From positions 26,646,350 through 26,710,349 of the forward strand of contig CM057234.1 of the NCBI GenBank assembly GCA_029891385.1: a stretch of DNA of 64,000 nucleotides, written 5' to 3'. This DNA is from Erythroxylum novogranatense. Its lineage: Eukaryota > Streptophyta > Magnoliopsida > Malpighiales > Erythroxylaceae. Each line of letters opens with the position of its first letter. Position 1 is the first letter of the stretch. The position numbers were made by a program, and so were the translations under genes. The notes under the pieces are model-generated. The model was not told the DNA's origin. It saw only the letters and a list, made by a program, of their open reading frames with translations, and made no database searches. This document shows positions 11,593-22,586 of this stretch, piece by piece.

Positions 11593-12702
11593 TGTTAAGT
11601 CAAACCCGACTTCACGATTAAATAATTTTGATAATAAACAAAGAGAAATTTACAAATGAAAAGTAGATGGATGCATAAGAAGAAAAACAGAAGAAAGAAA
11701 AGGTAGGAAAAAAAGCGACGGAAGAATAATGACGGAAGAAAAATGTATGAAGGAAAAGGCACTAAGAATAATGACTAAGAAAAAGGTATGAAGAAAAAAA
11801 AAGCATTTGAAGAAAATGAAGGAAGGAAGGAAAAGGCGGAAGAATAATGACGGAAGAAAAATGTAGGAAGAAAAAAGGAAGGAAGAAAAGAAGACTAAGA
11901 AAAATGAAGGAAGGAAAAGCGAGCGGAAGAATAATGACGGAAAATATCGACGGAACAAAAATCGACGGAAGCTTTACGAAGAGAAAAGCGAGCGATACAA
12001 AAATCGACGGAAGCCTTACTTAAGAGAAAAGCAGCGATATACAAGAATCGAGACGTAAGAAAGAAACATCGCTTAAGACAATTACGGAGTTAAAGCTGAA
12101 TAACCGCTTTTAAAGATTCAAGAAGCGATATTCAAGAAACAGTTGAAGACCGATTATAAATAAGAGTCGAGATTGAAGTAAAACGACTTTTGAGAAAAGT
12201 GAATGAAACTCGAGTATTCAAACATCTCGACTATCCGAGAAAAATTGTGAACTATTTTTCGAGTGTACATTGTCAAGAGCAACTCTTTGTAAAAGCTCTT
12301 TATTAGTTTTTCATTTTGAAAAAGTGTTACAGTAGCCCAAGAGGCTAAGAGTAAAAGAATACTTGTTGTTAAGAGACCAAGAGGCTCGATCAAAGAATAC
12401 TTGTAAACAGTTAGGAGATAGTGAAATCTCAGAAGGATATCTGAGGACTGGACGTAGCCCACGGTTTGGGGTGAACCAGGATAAATTGCTGTGTTTCTCT
12501 CTCTAACTCTTACTATACTTAAATCGTAGTTCTCATTATTATCAAAGGTTTTCAAACTAGTCAAGAATTGATTTAAGATAAGTTTTCGAAAGAACAAGCA
12601 ATTGTTATCAAGGATTAACGAAAAGTTTATCACAATTCAACCCCCCTTCTTATGTATCTTGATCATATTATTACTCAATATATTAACGTGTGATTTACTT
12701 CA
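11593..12702 (+). repeat. 3' LTR of Copia 1
   Basis: 1110 bp, from TGTTAAGTCAAACCC to GATTTACTTCA. It is collinear with 3354-4450 with many small indels in the purine-rich part (11650-12000). TSD GGTAT follows. Confidence 0.92.
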
Positions 12703-12917
12703 GGTATCGCCCGACGGGAACAACTTCGAAGGTCTCCACTTGGCGGACGAAGTACTTCTTCGTGAAAGCCCCAGGATCTTCCTTCGAGTCTCGACCGTGG
12801 AGGTATCCTTTAGTTGAGCAGTGGAATGACACGTCGAGCGTGTTTCTCAGTAGAGAGGAGTGGGTAGTGGTCGGTCGCATAAAGGAGCTCAGCCGTCTGG
12901 TCGACCCCCCGCCATAA
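12703..12917 (+). pseudogene. Antisense gene of the Tat element, second part
   Basis: Continues the frame interrupted at 3353. It shows KYFFVKAPGSSFESRPWRYP and REEWVVVGRIKEL, the C-terminal half of the same Transposase_28-type domain. The frame ends at a TAA near 12914-12916. The stretch to 13035 has a T-rich tract and ACTGTGCAG just before the next start codon, which resembles a 3' splice site. An intron between about 12920 and 13033 is therefore possible. Confidence 0.65.
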
Positions 12918-13035
12918 ATTAGCGGGCTAGGAGAGGAGATCGTCCCGTCTGGTCGACCCCTCGTGTTTAAATTACTTGCTGCATTTTTTTGAGCATCGGT
13001 TTTGCTTTCTGACTTGTTTTTATTACTGTGCAGTC

Positions 13036-14305
13036 ATGGAAAGGATAAACAATTTTGGTGGGTCCTTCTCTCCTCCCAGAGCCGCAAAGCGGGCTAAAGG
13101 GAAGAAGCAAAGGGAGGCTGGGACTAGTGAAGGTGCCCCTCCTGCAACGGAGTCCGGTCATTCTACTGTGTTGTTGGCCCCTCCGCCCATTGAAGACTGT
13201 CCTGACGTATCAGCGTCTTTGCCTATCGTGCCAGCAAGTGTGGGCCGAGCGGGTTCAGAAGAGGAGGAGGAAGTGGAGCCGCCTCTTAAGAGGAAGAGAT
13301 TGATCCGGCTCGGTGATCTACCATCCGGCCCGTCCAGTCAAGGCGGGAAAGAGAGGGAGAGAAAAGGCAAGGGGAAGGGGCGAACGACTAACGCCGAGCA
13401 ATAGGAGTCTGCAATCAAGCTGGCCAAAACTGCCTCCATCGGGGACCTCGAAGTGTCCCACTATATTGCCGAGAGGATTACTCCCCACACGGACGAGTAG
13501 ATCATGGACAAGAAGAGTAATCTGGAGTTGGGGTCTCAACTCGTTCGTTGCGGTATACGGACCGCGGTGATGTCCTTCACAGTGCTGCAGCATCTGGAGG
13601 CTCTGGACCGGAAAGTCCAGGACCTCCATGAGCAGATGAAGGCTACGAAAGACGAGCTTTCAAGGGTGAAGGAGAAGAGAGACCTCTTCCTGGCTTAAAA
13701 CTCTTCCTAGGAGGAGGAGAAGAAATCCCAGGAGGATGCAATGGGCATCCTGAGGGCTCAACTGGCCACGGAAGAGGAGGAGAGGAGCCAGCTGGTTGTG
13801 GTGAATGACGAGCTGAAGAAGATGGTGGATAAGGAGTGGGAGCATAGCAAGAAATTCTGCTAGGATTTTCCAGCAGCGGTGGAGGGCAAGCACAGGACCG
13901 CGGATGTATTGAGGGAGTTGCGAGGCTCCGTCAAAAGACAAAGGGTTGAGGCAATCAAGCGGTGGCAGAAGCGGTTTCTCCGTGGGAAGTGCTTAGAATA
14001 TGCTTGCGACTTAACCCTTTCGGTCTTAAAGAAGTGCTATGAGGCTCACGTTCCTGAGGGGTCGGAGCGCCTTTCATTTGGGGAACATGCCGAGCCGATG
14101 CTTCCTGCTGGTCTCGGCCTTTCTTTGGAAGGAATGAAGGAGATGGTCTAGGGGGAACAAGTGCTGATTCCGGATGAGGAGCTGGACTTGAGCTCGGAAG
14201 GGGACGAGGAAGCCTCTTCATTGCCTTTCCCCAATGTGGCTGTCGGCCTTTGCTCTCCCGGCTCAGACGCGGGCCCTTCCTCTCCTGCTGGAGGATCAAA
14301 GTAAT
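13036..14305 (+). pseudogene. Antisense gene of the Tat element, C-terminal part
   Basis: Plus strand, starting at MERINNFGG (13036). It is a low-complexity, basic and acidic region with nuclear-signal-like stretches (PPLKRKRLIRLG, KERERKGKGKG), then a long coiled-coil-like segment (13504-13860), then a C-terminal acidic tail ending at TAA 14303-14305. Premature stops at 13402, 13498, 13708, 13861 and 14149 are all TAG, and one at 13696 is TAA. The layout (N-terminal domain, charged linker, coiled coil) matches antisense ORFs of other Tat elements. Function unknown. Confidence 0.65.
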
Positions 14306-14494
14306 CTTCCTCTTTGAGCTCATCTGGTCGGGCTTGGGGCCAGAACCTTTATTCAAAGAAATGAAAGCTCGTTTTTGATTATCTTTGGTGTGTTAAATAT
14401 TTCTCCCTTCAAATAGTAGGTCGCGAATGAACGCGCTCGATTCGCGACGATCGAGTGAATTAGGACGATCAATCCGGGATTTTGTCTTTGGATC

Positions 14495-15045
14495 TTGGCC
14501 GAGCATTAACTAGGGTCGATCGATGGTTCCAAGGATCTTGTTTTGGTAACCTGGTCGATCTATTAGTCGAGGCCGAGCTACGGTCCCAAGGATCTTGTCT
14601 TGCCGAACTACCGACCGTAGTCGATCTATGTCGAGGCCGAGCTGTGGTCCCAAGGATCTTGTCTTGGCGACCGACCGACCATAGTCGATTTGTGTCGAGG
14701 CCGAGCTGTGGTCCCAAGAATCTTGTCTTGGCGACCGACCGACCGTAGTCGATCTATGTCGAGGCCGAGCAAGGGGTCCCAAGGATCTTGTCTTGGTGAC
14801 CGACTGACCGTAGTCGATCTGTGTCGAGGCCAGGCTGTGGTCCCAAGGATCTTCTCTTGGCGACCGACCGACCATAGTCGATTTTTGTAGAGGCCGAGCT
14901 GTGGTCCCAAGGATCTTGTCTTGGCGACCGACCGACCGTAGTCGATCTGTGTCGAGGCCGAGCTGTGGTCCTAAGGATCTTGTCTTGGCGACCCGATCGA
15001 CTGTAGTCGATCTATGTCGAGGCCGAGCGAGCTGTGTTCCCAAGG
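14495..15045 (-). repeat. Tandem repeat, unit about 62 bp, in the Tat 3' region
   Basis: About nine copies of a unit containing GTCCCAAGGATCTTGTCTTGG, then GCGACCGACCGACC(G/A)TAGTCGAT and TGTGTCGAGGCCGAGC. They lie between integrase and the antisense gene. Copies differ by a few bases and small indels. Tat elements are known for tandem repeats at this place, which can seed satellite DNA. Confidence 0.88.
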
Positions 15046-15078
15046 CTTTACTCTTCTGTTGTAGAACATTGTTGCTTT

Positions 15079-18000
15079 CTACCTGACGGCTTTCGAACGA
15101 GCGGCTGCCCTATCTCTGTCTTCACTGAGAAGCACGAGCTCGGCTCGACGAGCTTCATTATTCTGCTCCTCTTCATAGCTCGACACTCTTTGATTGTGTA
15201 ATACCACTTCTACTGGAACTAGGGCTTCTGCCCCAAAGGTCATCCTGAATGGTGTTTCCCCAGTGGCTCCATTTGGTGTGGTTTTGTACGCCCATAACAC
15301 TTCATCCAGCTCTTCCATCCAAGTCTTTCGTCCGTCTAGGCGCTTCTTAAGAGCACTCATTATCTTTTTGTTTGTGTTCTCCACGAGACCGCTGCTTTGG
15401 GGGTGAGCTACTGACGTCAACTATAGCCTTATCTTTAGTCGGTCGCAGAAATCTCTGAACTTATTGTTATCGAACTGCTGACCGTTGTCTGTAACCAGCA
15501 CCATAGGCATCCCAAAGCGAGTTAATATATTTTTCTTTACGAAGCTCTCCACCTTCTGCTTGGTAATTGTAGCGACCGCTTCCGCTTCTACCCATTTGGT
15601 GAAGTGCTCCACTGCTACTATCAGGAACTTCTTCTATCCGGGACCGAGAGGGAAAGGCCCCAGTCCATTCCCTATTCAGCAAAAGGGATGGGATGACTCA
15701 CCATCTTCATCCTCTCGGTCGGCTGAATAGACAAGCCACTGTTTCTCTGGCAAGTCTCACATCGGTCGACTTTATCCTGGCTATCTTTCCTCATTGTCGG
15801 CCAGTAATACCCCTGTCTAATCAGCCTATGAGTCAACATTCTACCTCCTACGTGATTTCCACACATTACCTCGTGGACTTCGGTCATCGCTTGTTCTGCC
15901 TCTTCTTCATTCAAGCATCGCAGCAGTGGCCAATCGTAAGATCGCTAGTATAGGGTTTCATTAATGACCGCGTATTTGGCCACCTTTATTCTCAGTATCT
16001 TGGCCTCCAATGCTTCTTCTGGTTGTGTTCCCTCTAAGAGGTATCGTCTGATCGGTTCCATCCAACTTGATCGACCGGTATCTACATCAAGAACCTCCTT
16101 GGCTTTGTGGATGCTAGGGCGATCTAGTCGTTCGACCAGAACGTTATTTTTGGAGTCTCGATCGGAGGCTATTTTGGAGAGCGCATCCGCTTTAGCATTT
16201 TGAGCTCGTTCTATCCTGCTGATCGAGTACTGCTTGAAGTTACTTAACTCCCGCTTTACTAGCTCCAAGTACTTGATCATGCTATTCCCCTTGGCTTCAT
16301 ACTGTCCAGTGACTTGGCCGACCACCACTTGGCTGTCGCTATATATCTTCAAATGTTTCACTTCCATTTCCTTAGCCAATTGGAGGCCAGCTATCAGAGC
16401 CTCATATTCTGCCTCGTTATTGGATGCCTTGAATTCTAACCGAAGGGCGTATTCCACCTTTTCTTTCATATGCGGTCTAATCAATACCACTCCTGCTCCG
16501 CATCCCTCAGCGTTGGACGACTCGTCAACGAATAAGCTCCAGGCAGGGCATTGCCCACCCTACGAGCTAGGTTGGCTCATTTCTGCAATGAAGTCTGCCA
16601 ACACCTGTGCCTTGATCGTCGTCCGAGGCTTATATTCTATGTCGAACTCTCCCAGCTCTATCACCCATTTTATTAGTCGACCCTAGGTTTCGGGCTTTTG
16701 AAGGCACTGCCTGAGGGGTTGGTCAATCCATACCTCGATGGTATGACTCTGGAAGTAAGGTCTTAGCTTCCGAGCTGCCTTTATCAAGGAGAGAGCCAGT
16801 TTTTCTATAGGCACATACCGCGTCTCTGGTCCGGTCAACACCTTGCTGACGTAGTAGATCGGACGTTGCGAATTTCCCTCCGATCAAACAAGTACTGCGT
16901 TGATCGACCCTTCTGTAACTGCCAAATATAAAATCAGATTCTCCCCCTCAATTGGGCTTTGCAGGATGGGCGGGCTAGACAGATATTGCTTCAAATGTTG
17001 AAATGCTTTCTCGCATTCCTCCGGCCACTAAAACTGGGTTACGTTCGCTTTCCTCAAAATTTTGAAATATGAGAGGCACTTGTCTCCTAATCTGGAAACG
17101 AACCTGCTCAGAGAGACTATCCGATCAGTTAATATCTGCACTTCTTTCAAGCATTGCGGGGAAGGCATTTGGATGATAGCTTCGATCTTCTCTGGATTAG
17201 CTTCAATCCCCCGTTGAGTAATCATGAATCCCAGGAATTTTCCTGATGCCACACCAAAGACGCATTTTTCTGGGTTCAACTTCATCTGAAATTTGTTAAG
17301 GGTCTAGAAGACCTCTCTGAGATCCTCCACATGCCCCACGACCATCTTACTTTTGACCACCATATCATCCACATAGGCCTCGACCGATCGGCCGATTTGT
17401 TTCTTAAAGACTTCCATGACGAGTCGCTGGTAGGTGGCTCCCGCGTTCTTCAAACCGAACGACATTACTTGATAGCAATATGTGCCCTGGTCAGTTATGA
17501 AGGCGTTCTTTTCTTCATCTTCGAGACTCATCTGAATTTGATGGTAGCCCGAGAAAGCATCCAAGAAGCTTAAAAGTTCATGTCCGGAGGTGGAGTCTAC
17601 TAACTGGTCGATCTTGGGCAAGGGGAAGATGTCCTTTGGACATGCTTTGTTCAGATCGGTAAAATCGATGCACATTCTCCACTTCCCGTTCTTCTTTTTC
17701 ACCAAAACCACATTAGCGAGCCATTCGGGGTACTTGACTTCTCGGATGAACCCGGCTTCGAGTAGTTTCTCTATTTCTTTCTCGATCACCTCCTATCGCT
17801 CCTTACTGTGTCATCGCTTCTTTTGTCTAATCGGCTTGTAGTCATGTCGAATACCAAGGGAGTGCGATGCGACCGATCGAGAAATTCCAGGCATGTAGCT
17901 CCGTACCCAAGCAAAGATCGACCTATTTTCTACCAAACATTCCGTGATTACTTTAACTAGGTCCTTCTGAAGCTCGAAACCTAGATTTGTGAATTTAGAG

Positions 18001-18775
18001 CGATCGGCTTCATCCAGTATGACCCGTTGTCTTTCTTCCACTGGGTTCATTCTCTCCGTCTCCTCATCGACCCTCACGTCAAGAGAGCTCGTCAGGACTA
18101 CCGCCCCATCTAGTGTTTTTGTTTCTGCCAAATAGCATTCTCTAGCGATTCTTTGTTGACCTCTAACAACACCGACTCTGCGGGGCATTGGAAATTTCAT
18201 CGCTTGATAATAGGTGAAAACAATTGCTCTGAGGGCATTCTGAGTAGCCCGTCCGATTATTGCATTGTACGCCCCTTGAAACTTCACAACTAGGAACTCA
18301 ACGTCCTTCTCTATTAGGCACGACTTTTGCCCGAACTTCACTTTTAAGTGGACCCGGGCAAATAGGTAGGCTGCTCCAGTTACCCTTTTGATAGGGCCGT
18401 CAATAGGCAGCAGTTGATCCTCTGGTACCTCCATCTTCTTGAAGGAATCATAATATAACAGGTCGACTGAACTTCCCGTATCAATCATTACGCGCTTCAC
18501 CTCGTTGCCGTCCATGTTCAGATTTACAACGAGCGCATCATCATGAGGACAACTTACACCGTCAAGGTCTGACTCGTCGAACGATATTATCCCATCATTT
18601 TGCCTGTTTCTTTTAGCTGACAAGCCTTCGCCAACCTGCCTGGCATACCTCTTTCTTCATTTAGTAGTGGACCCCCTGCTGCATTTCCACCAAAAATCAT
18701 ATTGATGACCCTAACCGGTCGATCATCTTGTTGCCTAGTGTTTCTGTCGTCTCTTGCCCTGGACCGTCCCCTCAC
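15079..18775 (-). pseudogene. pol of the Tat element (protease, RT, two RNase H, integrase)
   Basis: Read right to left. A junction block VRVINMIFGGNAAG is near 18680-18720. Protease has an intact active site, MIDTGSSVDLLYY, near 18450-18495. RT (about 17290-17810) shows WRMCIDFTDLNKACPKD and active-site YVDDMVVKSK. The ordinary RNase H region follows to about 16680, then a second, archaeal-type RNase H (about 16150-16540) with FVDESSNAEG and ASNNEAEYEALIAG. Integrase has its zinc-binding part at 15720-15900 (RLIRQGYYWP, CETCQR) and core at 15080-15690 with TDNGQQF and HPQSSGLVEN. It is broken by at least nine in-frame TAG codons, for example at 17793, 17304, 17028, 16683, 15945, 15634 and 15421. 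Confidence 0.92.
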
Positions 18776-18781
18776 TTCGCG

Positions 18782-20212
18782 TCAATCATCAGTGTTCGCA
18801 TTATGCCTCCCTCCATCATTCCTATCATTCCGCCTCCAATGTTGTCGCCTGTTGTCAGGCTGACTAGTTTTGTGCTCGTTATCTCGGTCGACATTTTGTT
18901 CGAACTTCACAAATCGTCCCAGCCTTCCCCTTCGGATGAGGGATTCGATTTTTTTTTTTAATTTCCAACAATCTTCCGTGTCATGACCGATGTCTTTGTG
19001 GAAACGACAATATAGATCCGGGTTCCTATCCTTGAAGGAAGTATTCATTTTGTTGGGTTCTCGGATAGGTTCCCCCTCCACTCTCATGGCCACCAGTACT
19101 TCTACATATCGTCTGTTGAGCGGGGTGAACTATTGTCGATATCCGTGTCGATCGGTTGGTTTTCTCCAGCTCGACTGGCCTTTCTGCCGCTTGTGCGAAC
19201 CATTCGCTCTATCATTTAGTGGTCGATCATCCGACATCCGACCTACGCTTCGTGTTGTTCAGTACTTCTTCGAGCTGAATGTACTTATCCGCCCTATTTC
19301 TTTTTTCTTGAATAGATCGGGGCTGATCGAGGGCCAACGACTTTTTGAACTCCTCATCCCTCGTATTATTCATAAGCGCTGCCAACATGGACGAGCAAGT
19401 GAGGTCGGGGACCTCGACCGCTTCATTATTGAACCGAGTGATAAATTCCCGCAAGCTTTCATTCCGCCCCTGGGTCAATTGCATTACCTCCAAGGTCGTC
19501 TTCTGTGGCTGCTTACTTGTGGCGAACTAGTTCAGGAATAATAACCTGAAATCTTCAAAACATGTGAAACAGCTCGGGGGCAAGCTATTAAACCATCGCC
19601 GAGCTCCCTCATGAAAGGTCGTACAGAAAGCCTTACACTGAATGTCGTCCGGAACGCAATGTAGATTCATCATGGATTGGAAGTGCTGTAGGTAGTCAGG
19701 GGGTCGGCCTTTCCAGTATATTTTTCTGGCATTGGTATTTTGGTACCGGGCGCCGGGAGGCTATCCAAGATTGTCGGAGTAAAGGGAGAGTTGTACTGAG
19801 CTGTTGGGCGATCCGGGCGGAAACTCATGGCTGCATTGATCCGATCATCCACGATTTTTTCTAAGGTTTCGGTAGGGTGACGATCGGTCGTTACACTGGT
19901 CTGTTATGCAGACGGCTGTTGTTGTGCCGACTGAGACTGTAAAATCTGGCGAATCACCAGATCAGCCGCTTCCTCAATCTGTTTTCAGGTGAAGGAGGTA
20001 TGTATAGGCGCAGGAGGATCTGCCTCCGAGAAGTGCTGGAGATTCAGGCGTATGTTGGCTCCCGCGTTATCCTCTAAAGCTACGCTCTGTTCCTCTTGTT
20101 CTAGGTTTTGTGGTTGTGGTTGATCATTCGGGTCCGACGACTGCGTGCGAGAAGCATGGTGCGTCGGCGGCAGGGTAGCAGGTAACTGCAAACCTAATCG
20201 TTGTAACGCCAA
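18782..20212 (-). pseudogene. gag of the Tat element
   Basis: The N-terminal part (from about 20212 or slightly upstream) is proline- and glutamine-rich. The retrotransposon-gag domain lies at about 19230-19850: PMPEKYTGKADP, then after a frameshift near 19690 the capsid core ending in LREFITRFNNEAVEV. A TAG at 19527-19529 replaces a usually conserved Gln in ..NQF... The zinc-knuckle-like motif YCRFHKDIGHDTEDC lies near 18960-19015. It is the structural protein of the particle and is non-functional here. The start codon is uncertain; an in-frame ATG at the usual position was not found. Confidence 0.88.
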
Positions 20213-20293
20213 AGCTGTGACAGCAGCTATATCAAGGCTAGCTGTCGCCGCCTGACTGATTTGCGTGTTTCTAGATGTGGTGCCCTAATGTCG

Positions 20294-20314
20294 GGCCCCA
20301 CAGTGGGCGCCAAT
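20294..20314 (-). other. Primer-binding-site region of the Tat element
   Basis: Just after the 5' LTR the minus strand reads ATTGGCGCCCACTGTGGGG. TGGCGCC.. is the usual start of the PBS in this group of Gypsy elements. The exact tRNA was not assigned. Confidence 0.65.
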
Positions 20315-20664
20315 TGGTTCTGCCAAATTTTGGTCGAACTGTACGTTGCCGTTTGGATCCATGGAGTCGATCGCTTCACGTGAGAGTTTCGGTGTGAGGT
20401 TCCTGCAAAACAAAGAAGGTACGTCAGGGGTTGTTTCTCGATTGGCCCCTCCGACGCTCAAGTCAATCTTTTGGTGAAGGTAGGATCACTGTAAGTAGAG
20501 AAAACTAGGGTTATGATCATGCGTACCTCTGTTGTTACCATGTTATACCTTATATATGGAGCAGTAATTAGGTTTAAGTCTTTACGTATGCATGGGAGTC
20601 TCCCACTCGTGAATGGGCCGTAGATCGTGGACTGGGCCTGGGCCTAGCATAGTCGACCCGACTA
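20315..20664 (-). repeat. 5' LTR of the Tat element
   Basis: 350 bp, partner of 1438-1787. The terminal TG has decayed to TA (plus-strand end ..CGACTA). TSD GTAGC at 20665-20669. Confidence 0.93.
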
Positions 20665-20868
20665 GTAGCCTATTAAATTGGTATCTCAAAATATTTTATT
20701 TTGTGGTTTTTTATACTATTAACTATGTTTAGTCTCACTAAAATTTTGTTTTTGTAACTAATAATATTTAGTGATGTTTTACACTATAAACAAAGTTTTG
20801 TAGCATAAAGTGTTTAGCATCAAAAAAAAATTTCGTACTTGAAACTCAAATTTGTTCCAACTATCAAT

Positions 20869-22284
20869 CACTACAAGAAAAATGTGGATTAGCGACGAAA
20901 ATTTAGCGACGAAAAAATTACTATTGGAAATTAGCAACAGAAAGCATATTTCCGTCGCTAAAATTGAGTGATTTAACGACGGTACTACTATTCGTCGCTA
21001 AATTTAGAGAAAATTCGTCGCGGCAAAATTAACGACGGAAGTTAGCGACGGAAAAATATGACCGTCGGTAATCACTACAATTTAGCAACGAAAAATTAGT
21101 GACAGAAAATATACCGTTGGTAATTAGCGACAGAACGCATATTTTTGTGGCTAAAATTGAGTGATTTAGCGACGGTACTATTATTCGTCGCTAAATTTGG
21201 AGGAAATTCGTCACCGTAAAATTAGCAACGGAATTTAGGGACGAAAAAATTCCATTACTAAATATGAAGAGAATTTTTGGCGGAATAAAAATTTTGAATT
21301 TACCTACGGAAAATTCCGTAAGTAAATTCCGTCGGTAAATATGATTTAGGACGGAAATTTTCATTCTGTTGGTAAAAAGGTGGGAATTTTTGGCGGAATA
21401 AAATTTTTTGAGTTTACCTACGAAAATTTTCGTCGGTAATTCCGTCGGTAAATTCTTTTTAAATTCCGACATCTCCCTCCCACTTGTGTCTTGTTCTTCC
21501 TTTCTTCTTCTTCCTTCTTCCTATGTCTCCTCTTCGGTTTTCTTAGAGCCCATTTCTCTGTTGTGGACACCTTTTTTGCTCGTCGGTGTTGTCTTCTCTA
21601 GCCATTGTCATCATGTCCCTCGGTGGAGGTATTTTTGCAACTACTGTTGTGTTTTTTTGTATATTTGATGAAAGTTAATTTGGATAATTATTACTTTCGT
21701 TTATTTATGTATTTTTTGATTGGAAAATAACTTTAAGATATAAATATTAGTGATAGAAGGGACAAGACGTAATATTGGGATAAATTTCTGATACATGTAA
21801 GGTGTTTGATGAAATGTTTGTTCTTTAAAAAATAATTTCAGTTCTTTATTTTCGGATCTTTTTTAGTATGAATTTCATTATTTGAATTCTTTTACTTGAA
21901 ATAATGAAGTTATCTTCAAGGTAGCTTTTACATAAACTAAACACTTTGCAGGTAAAATTTAAAAAATAGTTTTCAGCAAATTTACCGACGGAAAAAAAAA
22001 TCCGTTAGTAAAATATTGGATTTAGCGATGAAATTTTTTCGTCACTAATTACCGAAGGAAATTCAATTCCGTTGGTAATTTTCTGACAGAAAAATTTTTA
22101 TTTTATACCGTCGGTAATTCCGTAGGTAAATTTACCGACGGATTTCTGTCTGTAAATTTACCTACGGTTGTATCTCTAACGACTTTTTTCATCAGTAAAT
22201 TTCGTCACTAAATAAAATTACCAACAGAATATGTCCAAATTTCATCGGTAATTTTCGTCGCTAATCCATATTTTGCTTGTAGTG
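20869..22284. mobile_element. Non-autonomous CACTA element, 1.4 kb
   Basis: It starts CACTACAAGAAAAATG and ends ATTTTGCTTGTAGTG, with a 3-bp TSD AAT on both sides (20866-20868, 22285-22287). Both sub-terminal regions are packed with direct and inverted copies of TTAGCGACGGAAA / TTTCCGTCGCTAA and TTTACC(G/T)ACGGA, the layout bound by TNPA-type proteins in CACTA elements. The middle (about 21480-21960) is unique and has no credible coding frame, so it depends on a transposase supplied elsewhere. Confidence 0.9.
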
Positions 22285-22586
22285 AATTATGTTTTCTAAA
22301 TTTCGTAGGAAAAACATTTCGGCTACAGAAAAAATTTCATTACTAAACCTTTTTTCCTAGAAGACTTTGTTCCTATTGAAACACATTGCTAATATTATTA
22401 GCTATGAAAACAAAATTACACTGAAACTAAACATATCTTAGCAAAAAGAAGAAGAATAAAACACAATGTAAATGAGGTTGTTTTTCATAGCTAAAACACA
22501 AATACGTTCTAGCTGTTAGCTACGTTTTCTAAATTTCGTAGGAAAAAAAGTTTTGACTACAAAAATATACGAGCTTTGCTGTAATA

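Larger units (their letters stand above)
3354..12702 (+). mobile_element. SIRE-like Ty1/copia retrotransposon nested in the Tat element
   Basis: It is 9349 bp with LTRs of 1097 and 1110 bp. TSD GGTAT occurs at 3349-3353 and 12703-12707. An initiator-Met PBS follows the 5' LTR and the polypurine tract AAAAGGGGAGAA precedes the 3' LTR. Order: gag, protease, integrase, RT, RNase H, then 2.9 kb of extra sequence before the 3' LTR. The size, the long LTRs and the extra region fit the SIRE/Maximus lineage. Frameshifts and stops are frequent, so it cannot be autonomous now. Confidence 0.93.
1438..20664 (-). mobile_element. Tat-lineage Ty3/gypsy retrotransposon, complete ends
   Basis: Both LTRs are 350 bp and the flanks carry a perfect 5-bp TSD, GTAGC, at 1433-1437 and 20665-20669. 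On the minus strand the order is 5' LTR, PBS, gag, protease, RT, RNase H, a second archaeal-type RNase H, integrase, tandem repeats, antisense gene, polypurine tract, 3' LTR. The double RNase H, the antisense ORF and the 3' tandem repeats are known hallmarks of the Tat clade. By eye the LTRs differ at about 19 of 350 positions, 16 of them transitions, so insertion was not very recent. A Copia element (3354-12702) and a foldback element (2529-2875) are nested inside, so its own length is about 9.5 kb. Every gene carries stops or frameshifts. Confidence 0.93.
1338..22586. mobile_element. Old non-autonomous CACTA element, split by two insertions
   Basis: The left end starts CACTACAACAAATATCAC at 1338. 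The right end near 22570-22586 (GAGCTTTGCTGTAATA) looks like a decayed inverse of it. Element sequence survives at 1338-1437, 20670-20868 and 22288-22586. All three pieces share the motifs TTTCGTAGGAAAAA / TTTCGTTGCTAAAAG and the word GCTAC(G)TTTTCT, typical of sub-terminal repeats. The Tat element and a younger CACTA element sit inside. No 3-bp TSD could be matched (AAA versus TTA), so the right boundary is tentative. No transposase is present. Confidence 0.55.

Noticed and set aside
13318..14356. Minus-strand open frames opposite the antisense gene
   Set aside because: They are shadows of the plus-strand charged and coiled-coil protein; no Gypsy domain is expected or seen there on the minus strand.
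14495..15045. Possible CRISPR-like array
   Set aside because: Units are contiguous tandem copies without unique spacers, in a plant retrotransposon.
14482..15086. Repetitive frames with residues such as DRPTSVGR or GPQLGLD
   Set aside because: They are periodic because the 62-bp DNA unit repeats. No stable frame is kept through the array.
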